From Gemmatimonadota bacterium (lineage in GTDB: Bacteria; Gemmatimonadota; Gemmatimonadetes; Longimicrobiales; Gaopeijiaceae): a stretch of DNA of 64,000 bases. A program made the translations under genes and the position numbers. The DNA lies in contig JBBEBG010000022.1 in the NCBI GenBank assembly GCA_040882465.1, positions 3,027 to 67,026 of the forward strand, written 5' to 3'. The notes below the pieces were generated by a model. That model was not told the DNA's origin. It worked only from the letters and a program-made list of their open reading frames with translations, and made no database searches. Positions 54,314-62,798 of this stretch are shown here, one piece after another (the first letter of the stretch is position 1; every line of letters starts with the position of its first letter).

Positions 54314-55003
54314 TCAAAGGGGCGCGGTGATCTCGAAGGTGGCGCCGAACTGGGAGAGCGTGAGGCGGCGAACGACCGTCGAATCGTCGCCGTCGGCAAG
54401 CGTGCCGCGGATCTCGATCCGGTGCACGACAGGGTCCTCGCTTCCGATCCAGGTTCGCGCGGTCAAGGGGCGGCCGGCAGGGACGCCGGGGATGAGCAGG
54501 GCGAGCGCCCCAGAGTCCAGACTACCGTCGACGATATGGGTCTCGACACCCCCCACGACCTCGGTCCCGGTCAGAGTCGGCGTGCCGATCCCGCGAATGA
54601 CCGCGGTCACTCCCGTCGCTGGATCGAAGAACTCAGAGATGCTGAGCGCCTGGGGAGTCCACGCGCCAGTGAGCGGGTTCGTCATCCATGCGCCCTCCGG
54701 CACGATAATCAGCTGCAAATTGACGGCGAGAGGGCCGGTTCTTCCCATCACGTCGGCGCGGAGGCGCTCGCCGTTTGCGATCTCCCCCTCAGCGCGCTCC
54801 ATGGCGAGCCCTCCAACGATCATCGTGGTTCCGTTTTCGTGCTCGAGAAGAAAGGCGAAGGAATTGACCTCGCTCATTCGGTCCGCGGATGACGCAACGA
54901 GCTCAGCCGGATCCGGCGCTCCTCCGTCCCCGTCCCCACCGCAAGAGGCCAGGAGGGCGAAAGCGAGAAGAGAGGTGGCCCGCATCTTGGTCCGCATGAA
55001 CAT
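54314..55003 (-). CDS. LppX/LprG-family lipoprotein
   Basis: The product of about 229 residues has a lipoprotein signal ending in the lipobox LLASC, followed by a Gly/Asp linker. The mature domain reads like LppX_LprAFG: ADRMSEVNSFAFLLEHENGT, a central ERLRADVMGRTGPLAVNLQLIIV, WMTNPLTGAWTPQALSISEFFDPATGV, and a C-terminal half ending SQFGATFEITAPL. In mycobacteria this fold carries acylated lipids in a hydrophobic pocket. ATG at 55003 has a GGAG site; an upstream ATG at 55045 in the same frame is possible. It pairs with the MFS gene. Confidence 0.8.
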   Translation of the reverse strand: MFMRTKMRATSLLAFALLASCGGDGDGGAPDPAELVASSADRMSEVNSFAFLLEHENGTTMIVGGLAMERAEGEIANGERLRADVMGRTGPLAVNLQLIIVPEGAWMTNPLTGAWTPQALSISEFFDPATGVTAVIRGIGTPTLTGTEVVGGVETHIVDGSLDSGALALLIPGVPAGRPLTARTWIGSEDPVVHRIEIRGTLADGDDSTVVRRLTLSQFGATFEITAPL

Positions 55004-55052
55004 GGAGGTTGTCTCCAACGGAAGGGTCTTTTTCATCGAGGGCATCGGTCTC

Positions 55053-56024
55053 TTATCGCTCCGGACCTTCCACCGTTCCGCGGTCCGCAGCGAGAACCTC
55101 CCGGGCGGCGGCCACGTCGGCCTCCATCTGGCGCACGAGCGCCTGCGCCGACTCGAAGGCGCCCACGGGACGCAAGTACCGGATCAGGTCCACCCGCACT
55201 TCCTCTCCGTACACGTCTCGGTCGAAGTCCAGGACATGGAGCTCGATCGTGGGCGGCGATCCCCGGAAGGTCGGCCGCGGGCCCAGATGAAGTGCCCCGC
55301 AGAATACGCCATCCCGGAAAGCGGCGCGAACCGCATAGATCCCGGCCGGGGGAAGCGCCTTCTCCTGGCTCCCGATCTCGAGGTTCGCGGTCGGAAAACC
55401 GAGCGTCCGTCCGCGCCTGTCTCCATGCACCACGAAGCCGCGCATCGAATAGGGACGGCCGAGCCCTTCTCGAGCGGCATCCATGTCTCCCGCCGAGACC
55501 GCGTCCCGGATCCGACTGGACGAGATGGGTCCGCCCCCCATCTCCACCGGTCCCACCACAGCGACCTCGAAGCCCAGCTCATCCCCGATTTCCCGGAGCG
55601 TGTCCACGTCGCCGGACCGACCGCGCCCAAACCCATGATCGTACCCGATCACGAGTTCTTCAACTCCCAGGCGGCCCACCAGGATTTCTTCGACGAAGCG
55701 CCGGGGGGAGTAACGCGAAAGCGCCTGCGTGAAGCTCAGGAAAACCGCGTAGTCGAGGCCGCTTTCGGCGAGGATTTCCTTCTTCTCGACCGGGGTCGTC
55801 AGGAGGCGCGGCGCCGCCTCCGGCCGGACGATGCGGAGCGGATGGGGATGAAAGGTGAGGAGGACCGCGCGCCGTCCCGTGACGCGTGCGCGTTCCTGGA
55901 TCTCCAGGAGAACGGCCCAGTGACCCCGATGCACGCCGTCGAAGGTGCCGACCGTCGCCACAGTGCCCCGGCCATCAGCCGGAAGCCCAGGAGGAAGGGT
56001 CAGGTCGATCGCGGATTCGCTCAA
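55053..56024 (-). CDS. ribF: Bifunctional riboflavin kinase / FAD synthetase
   Basis: The 323-residue enzyme makes FMN and FAD. The N-terminal nucleotidyltransferase domain has TVGTFDGVHRGHWAVL, LTFHPHPLRIV and GYDHGFGRGRSGD with ISSSRIRDAV. The C-terminal kinase domain has GDRRGRTLGFPTANLEI and GVFCGALHLGPRPTF, with the Glu in TIELHVLDFDRDVYGEEV. The TTG start overlaps the truB stop as TTGA. Its place after truB is conserved in bacteria. Confidence 0.96.
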   Translation of the reverse strand: MSESAIDLTLPPGLPADGRGTVATVGTFDGVHRGHWAVLLEIQERARVTGRRAVLLTFHPHPLRIVRPEAAPRLLTTPVEKKEILAESGLDYAVFLSFTQALSRYSPRRFVEEILVGRLGVEELVIGYDHGFGRGRSGDVDTLREIGDELGFEVAVVGPVEMGGGPISSSRIRDAVSAGDMDAAREGLGRPYSMRGFVVHGDRRGRTLGFPTANLEIGSQEKALPPAGIYAVRAAFRDGVFCGALHLGPRPTFRGSPPTIELHVLDFDRDVYGEEVRVDLIRYLRPVGAFESAQALVRQMEADVAAAREVLAADRGTVEGPER

Positions 56025-56914
56025 GCGATGAACACCTTTTTCGGGCGAATCAGGTCTCCGTCGCGCTCGGCCACCGCGACGAGGGCGTCGCCGCGGGCCA
56101 CGGCGATCGGTCCAGCCTCCTCGGGGACACCATATTCGCCCGCCGCGAGCGCCTGGCCCATCGCGAGCTTCCCTGCCTCCTCGTCACCCACGTCGATCCG
56201 CGTGAGGTGCGCGAGAGCGCCGAGGGGCGGGAGCCAAGCCTCCGCGACGCGGGCCGCGTCCCCCAGGAGATCATAGGGAAGCGCTTCCTCGATGCGGAAC
56301 GGTCCGATCGCGAGCCGCCGGAGCTCTACGAGGTGGGCTCCAACCCCGAGACGCTCGCCGAGATCCCGGGCGAGGGCACGCACGTACGTTCCGGTCGAGC
56401 AACGCACTCGAAAGCGCACGTCCGGGAGCGCCAGCTCCTCGATTACGATTTCGTGGATCGTCACGGAAACGGCCGCGAGCTCGACGGTTTCGCCCGCCCG
56501 CACGCGCCGATGCGCGGGGCGTCCACCCACCTTCTTCGCGGAATAGGCGGGGGGGACTTGCACGATCTCTCGCCGAAAGGAGGCCATCGTCTCCTCGATC
56601 ACCGCCGGCTCGAGATCCACCCAGGCATCGGAGACAGCGACCACTTCACCTTCCCGGTCGTCCGTGGTCGTGCATATCCCCAATCTCGCCGTCGCGCGGT
56701 ACTCCTTCGCGAATCCGTCGAAGTATTCGGCGAGCCGGGTGGTCGTCCCGAGAAGGAGAAGGAGGAGTCCCGACGCGAAGGGGTCGAGGGTCCCGGTGTG
56801 CCCGATCCGGCGGAGGCCGAGGGCCCGCCTCGCGGAGGCAACCACATCGTGGGAGGTCAGGCCCATGGGCTTGTCCACAGGGAGGAGCCCATCCGCCAAC
56901 GGGGCACCCTTCAC
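56021..56914 (-). CDS. truB: tRNA pseudouridine-55 synthase
   Basis: The 297-residue enzyme modifies U55 in the T-loop of tRNAs. The catalytic Asp lies in RIGHTGTLDPFASGLLLLLLG; other motifs are LLPVDKPMGLTSHDVV, KEYRATARLGICTTTDD, QVPPAYSAKKVGGRPAHRR and VRCSTGTYVRALARDLG, with a short C-terminal PUA-like domain. The GTG start overlaps the rbfA stop as GTGA. Confidence 0.97.
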   Translation of the reverse strand: MKGAPLADGLLPVDKPMGLTSHDVVASARRALGLRRIGHTGTLDPFASGLLLLLLGTTTRLAEYFDGFAKEYRATARLGICTTTDDREGEVVAVSDAWVDLEPAVIEETMASFRREIVQVPPAYSAKKVGGRPAHRRVRAGETVELAAVSVTIHEIVIEELALPDVRFRVRCSTGTYVRALARDLGERLGVGAHLVELRRLAIGPFRIEEALPYDLLGDAARVAEAWLPPLGALAHLTRIDVGDEEAGKLAMGQALAAGEYGVPEEAGPIAVARGDALVAVAERDGDLIRPKKVFIA

Positions 56915-57351
56915 TCTTCGCCCTCGGCGTCGGGATCGCCCACCTCGGGCACCGCCGAAGAGGCCTCGCCATCCCCCGAAGTCTCGTCCGGCTCCCCCGC
57001 CGCATGCGGAAGGACCTCCTGCAGGATGCGTTCGATGCGGCTGGCCGTCTCCATCGTGGTATCCGGTTCGAAGCGCAGCTCGGGCACCCGGCGCGCCCGT
57101 AGCACCTTCCCCAGTTCCCGTCGGATGAAGGGGGCGGCGTGGTCGAGTCCCTCGAGGACGCCCTCGAGATCGCCCTCCGTCTTCGTGGGGTCTGGACGCA
57201 CGAAGATCCGCGCCATCCAGAGGTCGGGCGTTACATTGACCGCGGTCACCGTGGGGAGCCCCACGCGGGGGTCTCGAACCTCCGTGCGCAAGATTTCGGA
57301 GACCTCACGGCGGATCTGCTCATTGAGCCTCGCAAGTCGCCTGTTCGCCAT
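56911..57351 (-). CDS. rbfA: Ribosome-binding factor A
   Basis: The 146-residue KH-type protein helps mature the 30S subunit. It shows RLARLNEQIRREVSEILRTEVRDPRV, TVTAVNVTPDLWMARIFV and FIRRELGKVLRARRVPELRF. The last ~30 residues form an acidic tail (EPDETSGDGEASS) beyond the usual family end. The ATG at 57351 is clear. It lies between ylxP and truB. Confidence 0.95.
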   Translation of the reverse strand: MANRRLARLNEQIRREVSEILRTEVRDPRVGLPTVTAVNVTPDLWMARIFVRPDPTKTEGDLEGVLEGLDHAAPFIRRELGKVLRARRVPELRFEPDTTMETASRIERILQEVLPHAAGEPDETSGDGEASSAVPEVGDPDAEGEE

Positions 57352-57399
57352 CGCGGGGCCCCAAGGTGTGGAATGTGAGGGGGCCCGCCGGCCCCGGGG

Positions 57400-57687
57400 T
57401 CAGAGGATCTCGCGTTTGGAACGCGATACGACCGCGCCACTTCGCTCCACGACGAACCGGTCGATCTTGTCCGCTACGGACTGGGCGAGGTGCCCGTCGG
57501 AAACGACCAGGGCGACAGTGACCTCCGCGCGGTCGTGCTCGTCCTGGTAGCCCGTCTCCGCAACCGAGACGTTGAACCCGTGGCGAAGGCGGTCTTTGAG
57601 CGACCGAACGACGGTCCTTTTTCCCTTGAGGGAACGGCACCCCGGGATTCGCAGCTCCCAGGTCAGTACGAGGACGGTGGAGGGGAT
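57400..57687 (-). CDS. ylxP: DUF503 (YlxP) family protein with non-canonical start
   Basis: The product of about 95 residues matches DUF503: LTWELRIPGCRSLKGKRTVVRS, LKDRLRHGFNVSVAET, and a C-terminal DHLAQ-like segment before VADKIDRFVVE. YlxP-type proteins are associated with ribosome maturation, consistent with its site between infB and rbfA. No ATG, GTG or TTG lies near the expected start. An AGGAG (57702-57698) lies 10 bases before an ATC (57687) that gives a family-like N-terminus, so ATC is proposed. The only standard start, TTG at 57747, would lie 46 bases inside infB. Confidence 0.8.
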   Translation of the reverse strand: MPSTVLVLTWELRIPGCRSLKGKRTVVRSLKDRLRHGFNVSVAETGYQDEHDRAEVTVALVVSDGHLAQSVADKIDRFVVERSGAVVSRSKREIL

Positions 57688-57700
57688 TCCGGGGAAGCTC

Positions 57701-60358
57701 CTAACCCTTCCCGGCGGCCGACCCTGCAGTCGCGAGAGTGCGGGCAAACTCCTCTACGATAAACGACTCGATCAGGTCGCCGACCTTGAGATCGTTGAAG
57801 TTCGCGATCCCGATTCCGCATTCGAATCCTTCCCGCACTTCCTTCACGTCATCCTTGAAGCGCTTGAGCGAAACAATGTCGCCCGTATACACCACCGATC
57901 CGTCGCGGATGATGCGGACCTTCCCCTTCCGGTCGATCGTTCCGTGAGTGACGTAACACCCCGCAATCGTCCCCACCTTGGAAATCCGGAAGAGCTCCCG
58001 AACCTCGGCCACGCCCGTGATCTTCTCGCGCTCTTCAGGAGAAAGAAGTCCCTCCATCGCCTTGGTGATGTCGTCCACGGCCTCGTAAATGACGTCGTAG
58101 AGGTGGATTTCCACCCCGTCCCGTTCCGCGAGCACTCTCGCGTTGGCGTCGGGACGCACCCGGAAGCAAATGATGATCGCGCCCGCCGTCTCCGCGAGGA
58201 GGACGTCGGACTCGTTTACCGCGCCGACGCCGCGATGGATGATCTCGACCTTGACCTCCGGGGTGGAAAGCTGCTCGAGCGAGTCCGAAACCGCCTGGAC
58301 CGAACCGTCCGCGTCTGCTTTCACGACGATCGGGAGCGTGACGACTTTACCCTCGCGCATGTAGTGGGCTAGGTCGCCGAGCTTCACGCCACGCTCACGA
58401 ATGCGGAGCTGCTTCTCCCGTTCGAGTCGCTGCCGGGTCTGAGCCACTTCCCCGGCGCGGACCGCGTCCAGTACCTGAAGCGTGTCCCCCGCCTGCGGAA
58501 CGCCTGCGACGCCGAGCACCAGAGCAGGAATCCCGGGACGAGCTTCCTTCAACGACTTGCCCCGCTCGTCGAGCATCGCCCGCACGCGGCCGTCGAACTT
58601 CCCGCAGACGAAGGCATCGCCCACCCGGAGCGTTCCCCGCATCACGAGCACGGTGACGACCGGTCCCTTCCCGACGTCCAGCTTCGCCTCGATGACCGCC
58701 GCCGTCGCATCGCGGTCTGGATTCGCGGAGAGCTCGAGGACCTCCGCCTGTAACAAGATCTTTTCGAGGAGCTCGTCGATCCCCTTCCCCGACTTCGCCG
58801 AAACCTCGGCCGAGAGGACGTCGCCCCCGAATTCCTCCAGCGTCACGCCGTGCTTGAGAAGCTCCTGCTTCACCTTCATGGCGTTGGCCGAGGGGAGATC
58901 CACCTTGTTGATCGCCACGACGATCGGGACGCCCGCGTTTCGCGCGTGCGAGATCGCCTCCACCGTCTGGGGCATCACCGAGTCGTCGGCCGCGACCACG
59001 AGAACGACGATGTCCGTCACGTCCGCACCCCGGGCGCGCATCGCGGTGAAGGCGGCGTGACCCGGAGTGTCGAGGAAAGAAATCGTCCGCCCATCGTCCA
59101 GCACGACGTGGTAGGCGCCGATGTGCTGGGTGATTCCACCCGACTCGGCGGCGACGACGTTGGTCTTCCGGATCGAGTCGAGGAGGAGTGTCTTCCCGTG
59201 GTCTACGTGTCCCATGACCGTGACGACCGGGGGACGCGCGACGAGCTCGGACGGATCGTCCTCCTCGAGTTCTTCCCCCTCCTCGGCATCAGCGTAACCT
59301 TCCTCGCGAACCGCTCGGAAATTGAAGGCTTCGAGGAGGAGCTCCAGCTGGTCGAAGTCGAGGCGTTGATTGATCGTGACCGGAAGGCCGAGGTTCTTGA
59401 ATGCGGCGCCGACCAGCTCGGTCGACGAAACGTCGATGAGCTCGGAGAGCTCGGCGACGGTGAGGAACTCGTTCACCTTGACCGTCTTGGCTTCCTGCTC
59501 GGCCACGACGCGATCCTCCTCTTCCTGCGCCTCCCTCTCCTCACGCGTCGGTCCGCCCGCGCCTTTCTTCCGGCGCTTCTTTCCCCCTCCCTTCAGCTCC
59601 GCCATGACGCGCGTGATGTTGTCCTGCACGGCGTCCTGATCGACACGTTGGCGCTTCTTTCCCTTCTTCTTGACCTTCTTGCGGCCGTCCGGCGTGAACC
59701 CGTCCGCCTGAATGCGCACTTGCCCGCCCGGACCCGCGCTGGCGGCCGGAGTGGGGCGAACGGCGGGGGGCTCGGGTTGGACCGGCTCCACGCGGACGCG
59801 TCGCGCCGGCCCACGATCGGCCGCGGCGGGGAGCGGGCTCATCTCCGGCATGCGCAGGCGCCGGCGGGGCTTGGCATCCTCCGCGTCGGCCTCGGCCGGC
59901 TCTCCGATTTCGGCCGAGATCGTCCCGTCGGGAACCTTCGCAGGCTCTTCGGATCCGGACCCGGCCTCGACGGCGGCTTCGTGCCCGACCGCCGCCGAGA
60001 CCTCCACAGCCTCATCCTGAGGAGCTTCGTCCCGGCGGGGCCCCTCGACCAGGTCCGACATGGACGTTTCCTCGACCGCGGGCGCTTCCAGTTCCGGCGG
60101 CGCGACGTCTTCTTCGGCCTTTCGGCGACGGCGGCGCTTCGCGGGCCCCTGGGACTCCTCCAAAGCGGCCTGGACGGCCGCGGAGGCCTCGCGCTTCCCG
60201 GCGCGGCGTTCCCGCTCGACACGGGCGAGGACGCGAGCGACATCCGCGTCACTCACGGGCGCGTCCCCATCGGGCACGGGTATCCCCATCGCCCTCAGGA
60301 GGGCGAGGATCTCCTCGGAGGAGACCTTCAGCTCATCGGCTAGCTCAACGACCCGCAT
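57701..60358 (-). CDS. infB: Translation initiation factor IF-2
   Basis: The 885-residue GTPase places initiator tRNA on the 30S subunit. A small N-terminal IF2 domain (RVVELADELKVSSEEILALL) is followed by a long charged linker rich in Lys/Arg/Glu and Pro, and a second conserved N-domain (TVAELSELIDVSSTELVGAAF). The G domain has GHVDHGKT near residue 388, DTPGH near 429 and NKVD near 484. Domains II-IV follow and the end is Ala/Gly-rich. The ATG at 60358 removes an Arg-rich upstream extension that overlaps ylxQ. Confidence 0.97.
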   Translation of the reverse strand: MRVVELADELKVSSEEILALLRAMGIPVPDGDAPVSDADVARVLARVERERRAGKREASAAVQAALEESQGPAKRRRRRKAEEDVAPPELEAPAVEETSMSDLVEGPRRDEAPQDEAVEVSAAVGHEAAVEAGSGSEEPAKVPDGTISAEIGEPAEADAEDAKPRRRLRMPEMSPLPAAADRGPARRVRVEPVQPEPPAVRPTPAASAGPGGQVRIQADGFTPDGRKKVKKKGKKRQRVDQDAVQDNITRVMAELKGGGKKRRKKGAGGPTREEREAQEEEDRVVAEQEAKTVKVNEFLTVAELSELIDVSSTELVGAAFKNLGLPVTINQRLDFDQLELLLEAFNFRAVREEGYADAEEGEELEEDDPSELVARPPVVTVMGHVDHGKTLLLDSIRKTNVVAAESGGITQHIGAYHVVLDDGRTISFLDTPGHAAFTAMRARGADVTDIVVLVVAADDSVMPQTVEAISHARNAGVPIVVAINKVDLPSANAMKVKQELLKHGVTLEEFGGDVLSAEVSAKSGKGIDELLEKILLQAEVLELSANPDRDATAAVIEAKLDVGKGPVVTVLVMRGTLRVGDAFVCGKFDGRVRAMLDERGKSLKEARPGIPALVLGVAGVPQAGDTLQVLDAVRAGEVAQTRQRLEREKQLRIRERGVKLGDLAHYMREGKVVTLPIVVKADADGSVQAVSDSLEQLSTPEVKVEIIHRGVGAVNESDVLLAETAGAIIICFRVRPDANARVLAERDGVEIHLYDVIYEAVDDITKAMEGLLSPEEREKITGVAEVRELFRISKVGTIAGCYVTHGTIDRKGKVRIIRDGSVVYTGDIVSLKRFKDDVKEVREGFECGIGIANFNDLKVGDLIESFIVEEFARTLATAGSAAGKG

Positions 60359-60369
60359 GCCCGCTCCCT

Positions 60370-60738
60370 CTATTTCTCCTGCGCTTCGATGGATTCCCGG
60401 GCTTCCCCAGGTCCCGGCGGCGTCGGGGAAAGGCTCTCCAGGAGCCGCGCCGAAAAACCGCTTCTCCTGACCCCCGCGGCCGAGATCGGCCCGCCGCCGA
60501 GCGCCCTTCCGAGCGTCGCCCTTCCGGAGATCCATCGCACCGGCACCGTTCGGTGCCGCAGCATCCCCTGGATCTTCTCCAACTGCGTCGGGGAGGCGTC
60601 TCCGGCGAAGACTACAAGCGCCAATTCGCCCGCCCCGAGTGCCCGTCTCGTCTCCGCGACTCCCATCACCACCATTCCCGCCCTGTGGGCAAGACCCAAA
60701 AGCCCCAGGGCGTCAGCCTCCCCGGGGCTCCTCGGCAT
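60370..60738 (-). CDS. ylxQ: L7Ae-family RNA-binding protein (YlxQ-like)
   Basis: The 122-residue protein has the ribosomal L7Ae/L30e/Gadd45 fold: LGLLGLAHRAGMVVMGVAET, LALVVFAGDASPTQLEKIQ and VPVRWISGRATLGRALGG. The last ~25 residues are Pro/Glu-rich. The ATG at 60738 lies inside the end of nusA (26-base overlap) and infB follows 11 bases later. YlxQ lies in this operon in many bacteria. The usual neighbour ylxR was not found. Confidence 0.85.
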   Translation of the reverse strand: MPRSPGEADALGLLGLAHRAGMVVMGVAETRRALGAGELALVVFAGDASPTQLEKIQGMLRHRTVPVRWISGRATLGRALGGGPISAAGVRRSGFSARLLESLSPTPPGPGEARESIEAQEK

Positions 60739-62137
60739 CTCCCGCTTCCTTCTGGTCGGCTGCGCGATCTGCGGACTCCGCCAGGGCGGCGGCGGAACGC
60801 TCGGCGCCTTCGAAGCTGGACGCCGCTTCCTCCTCCGCCGGTTCGTCAAGGACGGTGAGCTCGTCGATGATCCCAACGACCGTCTCCACCGCGTCCGGCG
60901 GGAATCCCTCGATCCCGCGGAAGTCCTCGTCCTCAAGATCGATGATGTCCAGAAACGTACTATATCCGGCACTTTTCAGGGCCGCCAGAGCTTCATCGGG
61001 GAGGGTGAGCTCGGAGAGCGGGAAGTCCGAAGTTTCGAGGCTCTCCTCCTCGGGACGCCGCCCGAAGAGCGCCGCGCCGGCCCCCCTCTCGAGCCACTCC
61101 CGCGACCCGTACAGGTCGATCTGCCATCCAATGAGCTGGGAAGCCAAGCGCACGTTTTGGCCGTTCCGTCCGATCGCCAGCGAAAGTTGATCCTCGTCCA
61201 CGATGGCCGTGATCACCTGGCGTTCCGAATCGGAGATCACCTTGGAAACCCGCGCCGGGGCGAGCGCTCGCCGCGCGAAAACCTCCGGATCAGGGTGCCA
61301 GGGAACGATGTCAATGCGCTCTCCCCCGAGCTCCGAGACGACGGCCTGGACGCGGGAGCCCTTGAGCCCGACGCATGCCCCGACGGGGTCAATAGACTCG
61401 TCGCGGGACCAGACGGCGATCTTCGTGCGGCCACCCACCTCGCGGGCGCGCTCCTTGATCTCGACGATTCCTTGGTAAATCTCAGGCACCTCGAGCCGGA
61501 ACAGCGCCTCCACGAAAAGTGGATCCGCGCGGGAGAGAATGAGCCTTGGCCCCTTCGGAGTTTCCTCGACCTTCTTGAGGACGGCCCGGATCGGATCGCC
61601 CTGGCGGAAGCGCTCCCGCGGGTTTTGGTCTTTCCAGGGAATGATCGCCTCGGCGTCGCGCGCCCGGTTCAGCATCACGACGATCTTGCCGCGTTCGATC
61701 TGCTGGACCTCGCCGGAGAGGAGTTCACCGACCCGGTGCGCGAACTCTTCCCGCACCCGATCGCGCTCCCCTTCCCGCACGCGCTGGACGATGCGCTGTT
61801 TCGTCGCCATCACCGCGTTTCGACCGAACTCCGAGAAGTCCACCGGGATCTCCATGACATCGCCGACCTCGAAGGTCGAGTCGTCCCAGCGGGCCTTTTC
61901 GAGCGAGATCTCGGCCGACGGGTCCTCTACGACCTCGACGACCCGCTTCAGCACGACGATGTCAATCTCCCCGCTGTCGTCGTCCAACTCGATCTCTGCC
62001 CGCACATTCGGACCGTGAATTCGAATGAGGCCGGCGAGGATCCCGTCCCTGATGAGGTCGTTCATCTCCTCGTTGGAGAGGCTCTTCGTGGCGGCCATGT
62101 CTCGAATGGCGGCGACAATTTGTCCGGCATTGGCCAT
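60713..62137 (-). CDS. nusA: Transcription termination/antitermination factor NusA
   Basis: The 474-residue protein binds RNA polymerase and nascent RNA. The N-terminal domain (MANAGQIVAAIRDMAATKS) is followed by S1 (ERGKIVVMLNRARDAEAIIP), KH1 (GACVGLKGSRVQAVVSELGG) and KH2 (QLSLAIGRNGQNVRLASQLIG). A C-terminal helix-hairpin-helix-like repeat (LKSAGYSTFLDIIDLEDEDF) and an acidic tail close it. A very strong GGAGGAGGGG ribosome site lies before the ATG at 62137. It follows rimP. Confidence 0.97.
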   Translation of the reverse strand: MANAGQIVAAIRDMAATKSLSNEEMNDLIRDGILAGLIRIHGPNVRAEIELDDDSGEIDIVVLKRVVEVVEDPSAEISLEKARWDDSTFEVGDVMEIPVDFSEFGRNAVMATKQRIVQRVREGERDRVREEFAHRVGELLSGEVQQIERGKIVVMLNRARDAEAIIPWKDQNPRERFRQGDPIRAVLKKVEETPKGPRLILSRADPLFVEALFRLEVPEIYQGIVEIKERAREVGGRTKIAVWSRDESIDPVGACVGLKGSRVQAVVSELGGERIDIVPWHPDPEVFARRALAPARVSKVISDSERQVITAIVDEDQLSLAIGRNGQNVRLASQLIGWQIDLYGSREWLERGAGAALFGRRPEEESLETSDFPLSELTLPDEALAALKSAGYSTFLDIIDLEDEDFRGIEGFPPDAVETVVGIIDELTVLDEPAEEEAASSFEGAERSAAALAESADRAADQKEAGDAEEPRGG

Positions 62138-62165
62138 GTGATCCCCTCCTCCCCAGATATTCGCG

Positions 62166-62675
62166 CTACTCTTCTGCGTCGCCCCAGCGGAAGACCAGGT
62201 TGGCGCGAACGATTTCGCTTCCCGGCACACGCACGAGGCCACCGCCGGCCTCGCGGACGGCAACCTCGAAGCCCTTCCCGTCGCTTCCTTCGTGCACTCC
62301 CTCGAGCATCCCTTCGAGCGCGCGCGGGGACGCTCGCCCCGTCGTGCGCAAGCGAACCTCCCGTCCCACGAAGCGCCGAAAGTCACGCTCACGCGTGAGC
62401 GGCCTTTCCACGCCCGGCGACGAAACCTCCAGCACATAGCGCTCCGGCACCGCCGGATGGCCGTCGAGCCACTCTTCGAGCGCCCTGCTCGCGCGGACGC
62501 AATCCGCGACCGTCACCCCCCTTCCCGGCTCCGAGGCCGGAAGGTCCACCCGAATGCGGAGAAGGGGCCGCCGCGGCGTCCCCCCCCATTCGGCCTCTAC
62601 CAACTCGAGCCCGAGCGCCTCGATTCGGCGATCGAGCCCGTCCGCCACCTCCGCAATCGGTTCCACCGGCCCCAT
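62166..62675 (-). CDS. rimP: Ribosome maturation factor RimP
   Basis: The 169-residue protein assists 30S assembly. Family segments are EALGLELVEAEWGG, PLLRIRVDLPASEPGRGVTVADCVRASRALE, YVLEVSSPGVERPLTRERDF and a C-terminal SH3-like domain ending VPGSEIVRANLVFRW. The ATG at 62675 was chosen over longer starts because they read through the leader. It heads the operon behind the promoter-terminator leader. Confidence 0.93.
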   Translation of the reverse strand: MGPVEPIAEVADGLDRRIEALGLELVEAEWGGTPRRPLLRIRVDLPASEPGRGVTVADCVRASRALEEWLDGHPAVPERYVLEVSSPGVERPLTRERDFRRFVGREVRLRTTGRASPRALEGMLEGVHEGSDGKGFEVAVREAGGGLVRVPGSEIVRANLVFRWGDAEE

Positions 62676-62725
62676 TCCCCGGCTCCCCGCCGCCCTCTCC
62701 CGGCGTCCACCCGGACACCAGAGGT

Positions 62726-62749
62726 AAAAAAAAGCGGGGGCCACCCGCT
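62726..62749 (-). terminator. Intrinsic terminator in the rimP leader
   Basis: On the minus strand, AGCGGG, a 5-base loop and CCCGCT form a 6-bp stem, followed directly by a run of T residues (seen as eight A at 62726-62733 on the plus strand). This is the strongest intrinsic terminator seen in the window. It lies between the promoter at 62799-62827 and rimP, so it can act on murA read-through and on the operon's own leader. A second, imperfect hairpin (62767-62783, one G-U pair) precedes it. Confidence 0.8.
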
Positions 62750-62798
62750 CCCCCACTCACGAAACAGCCGCCAGAACGGCAGCCTGTGATTGGACACT

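Noticed and set aside
58850-60343. 497-codon plus-strand frame antisense to infB
   Set aside because: It is a codon-bias shadow of infB, with Leu/Gly/Arg repeats only.
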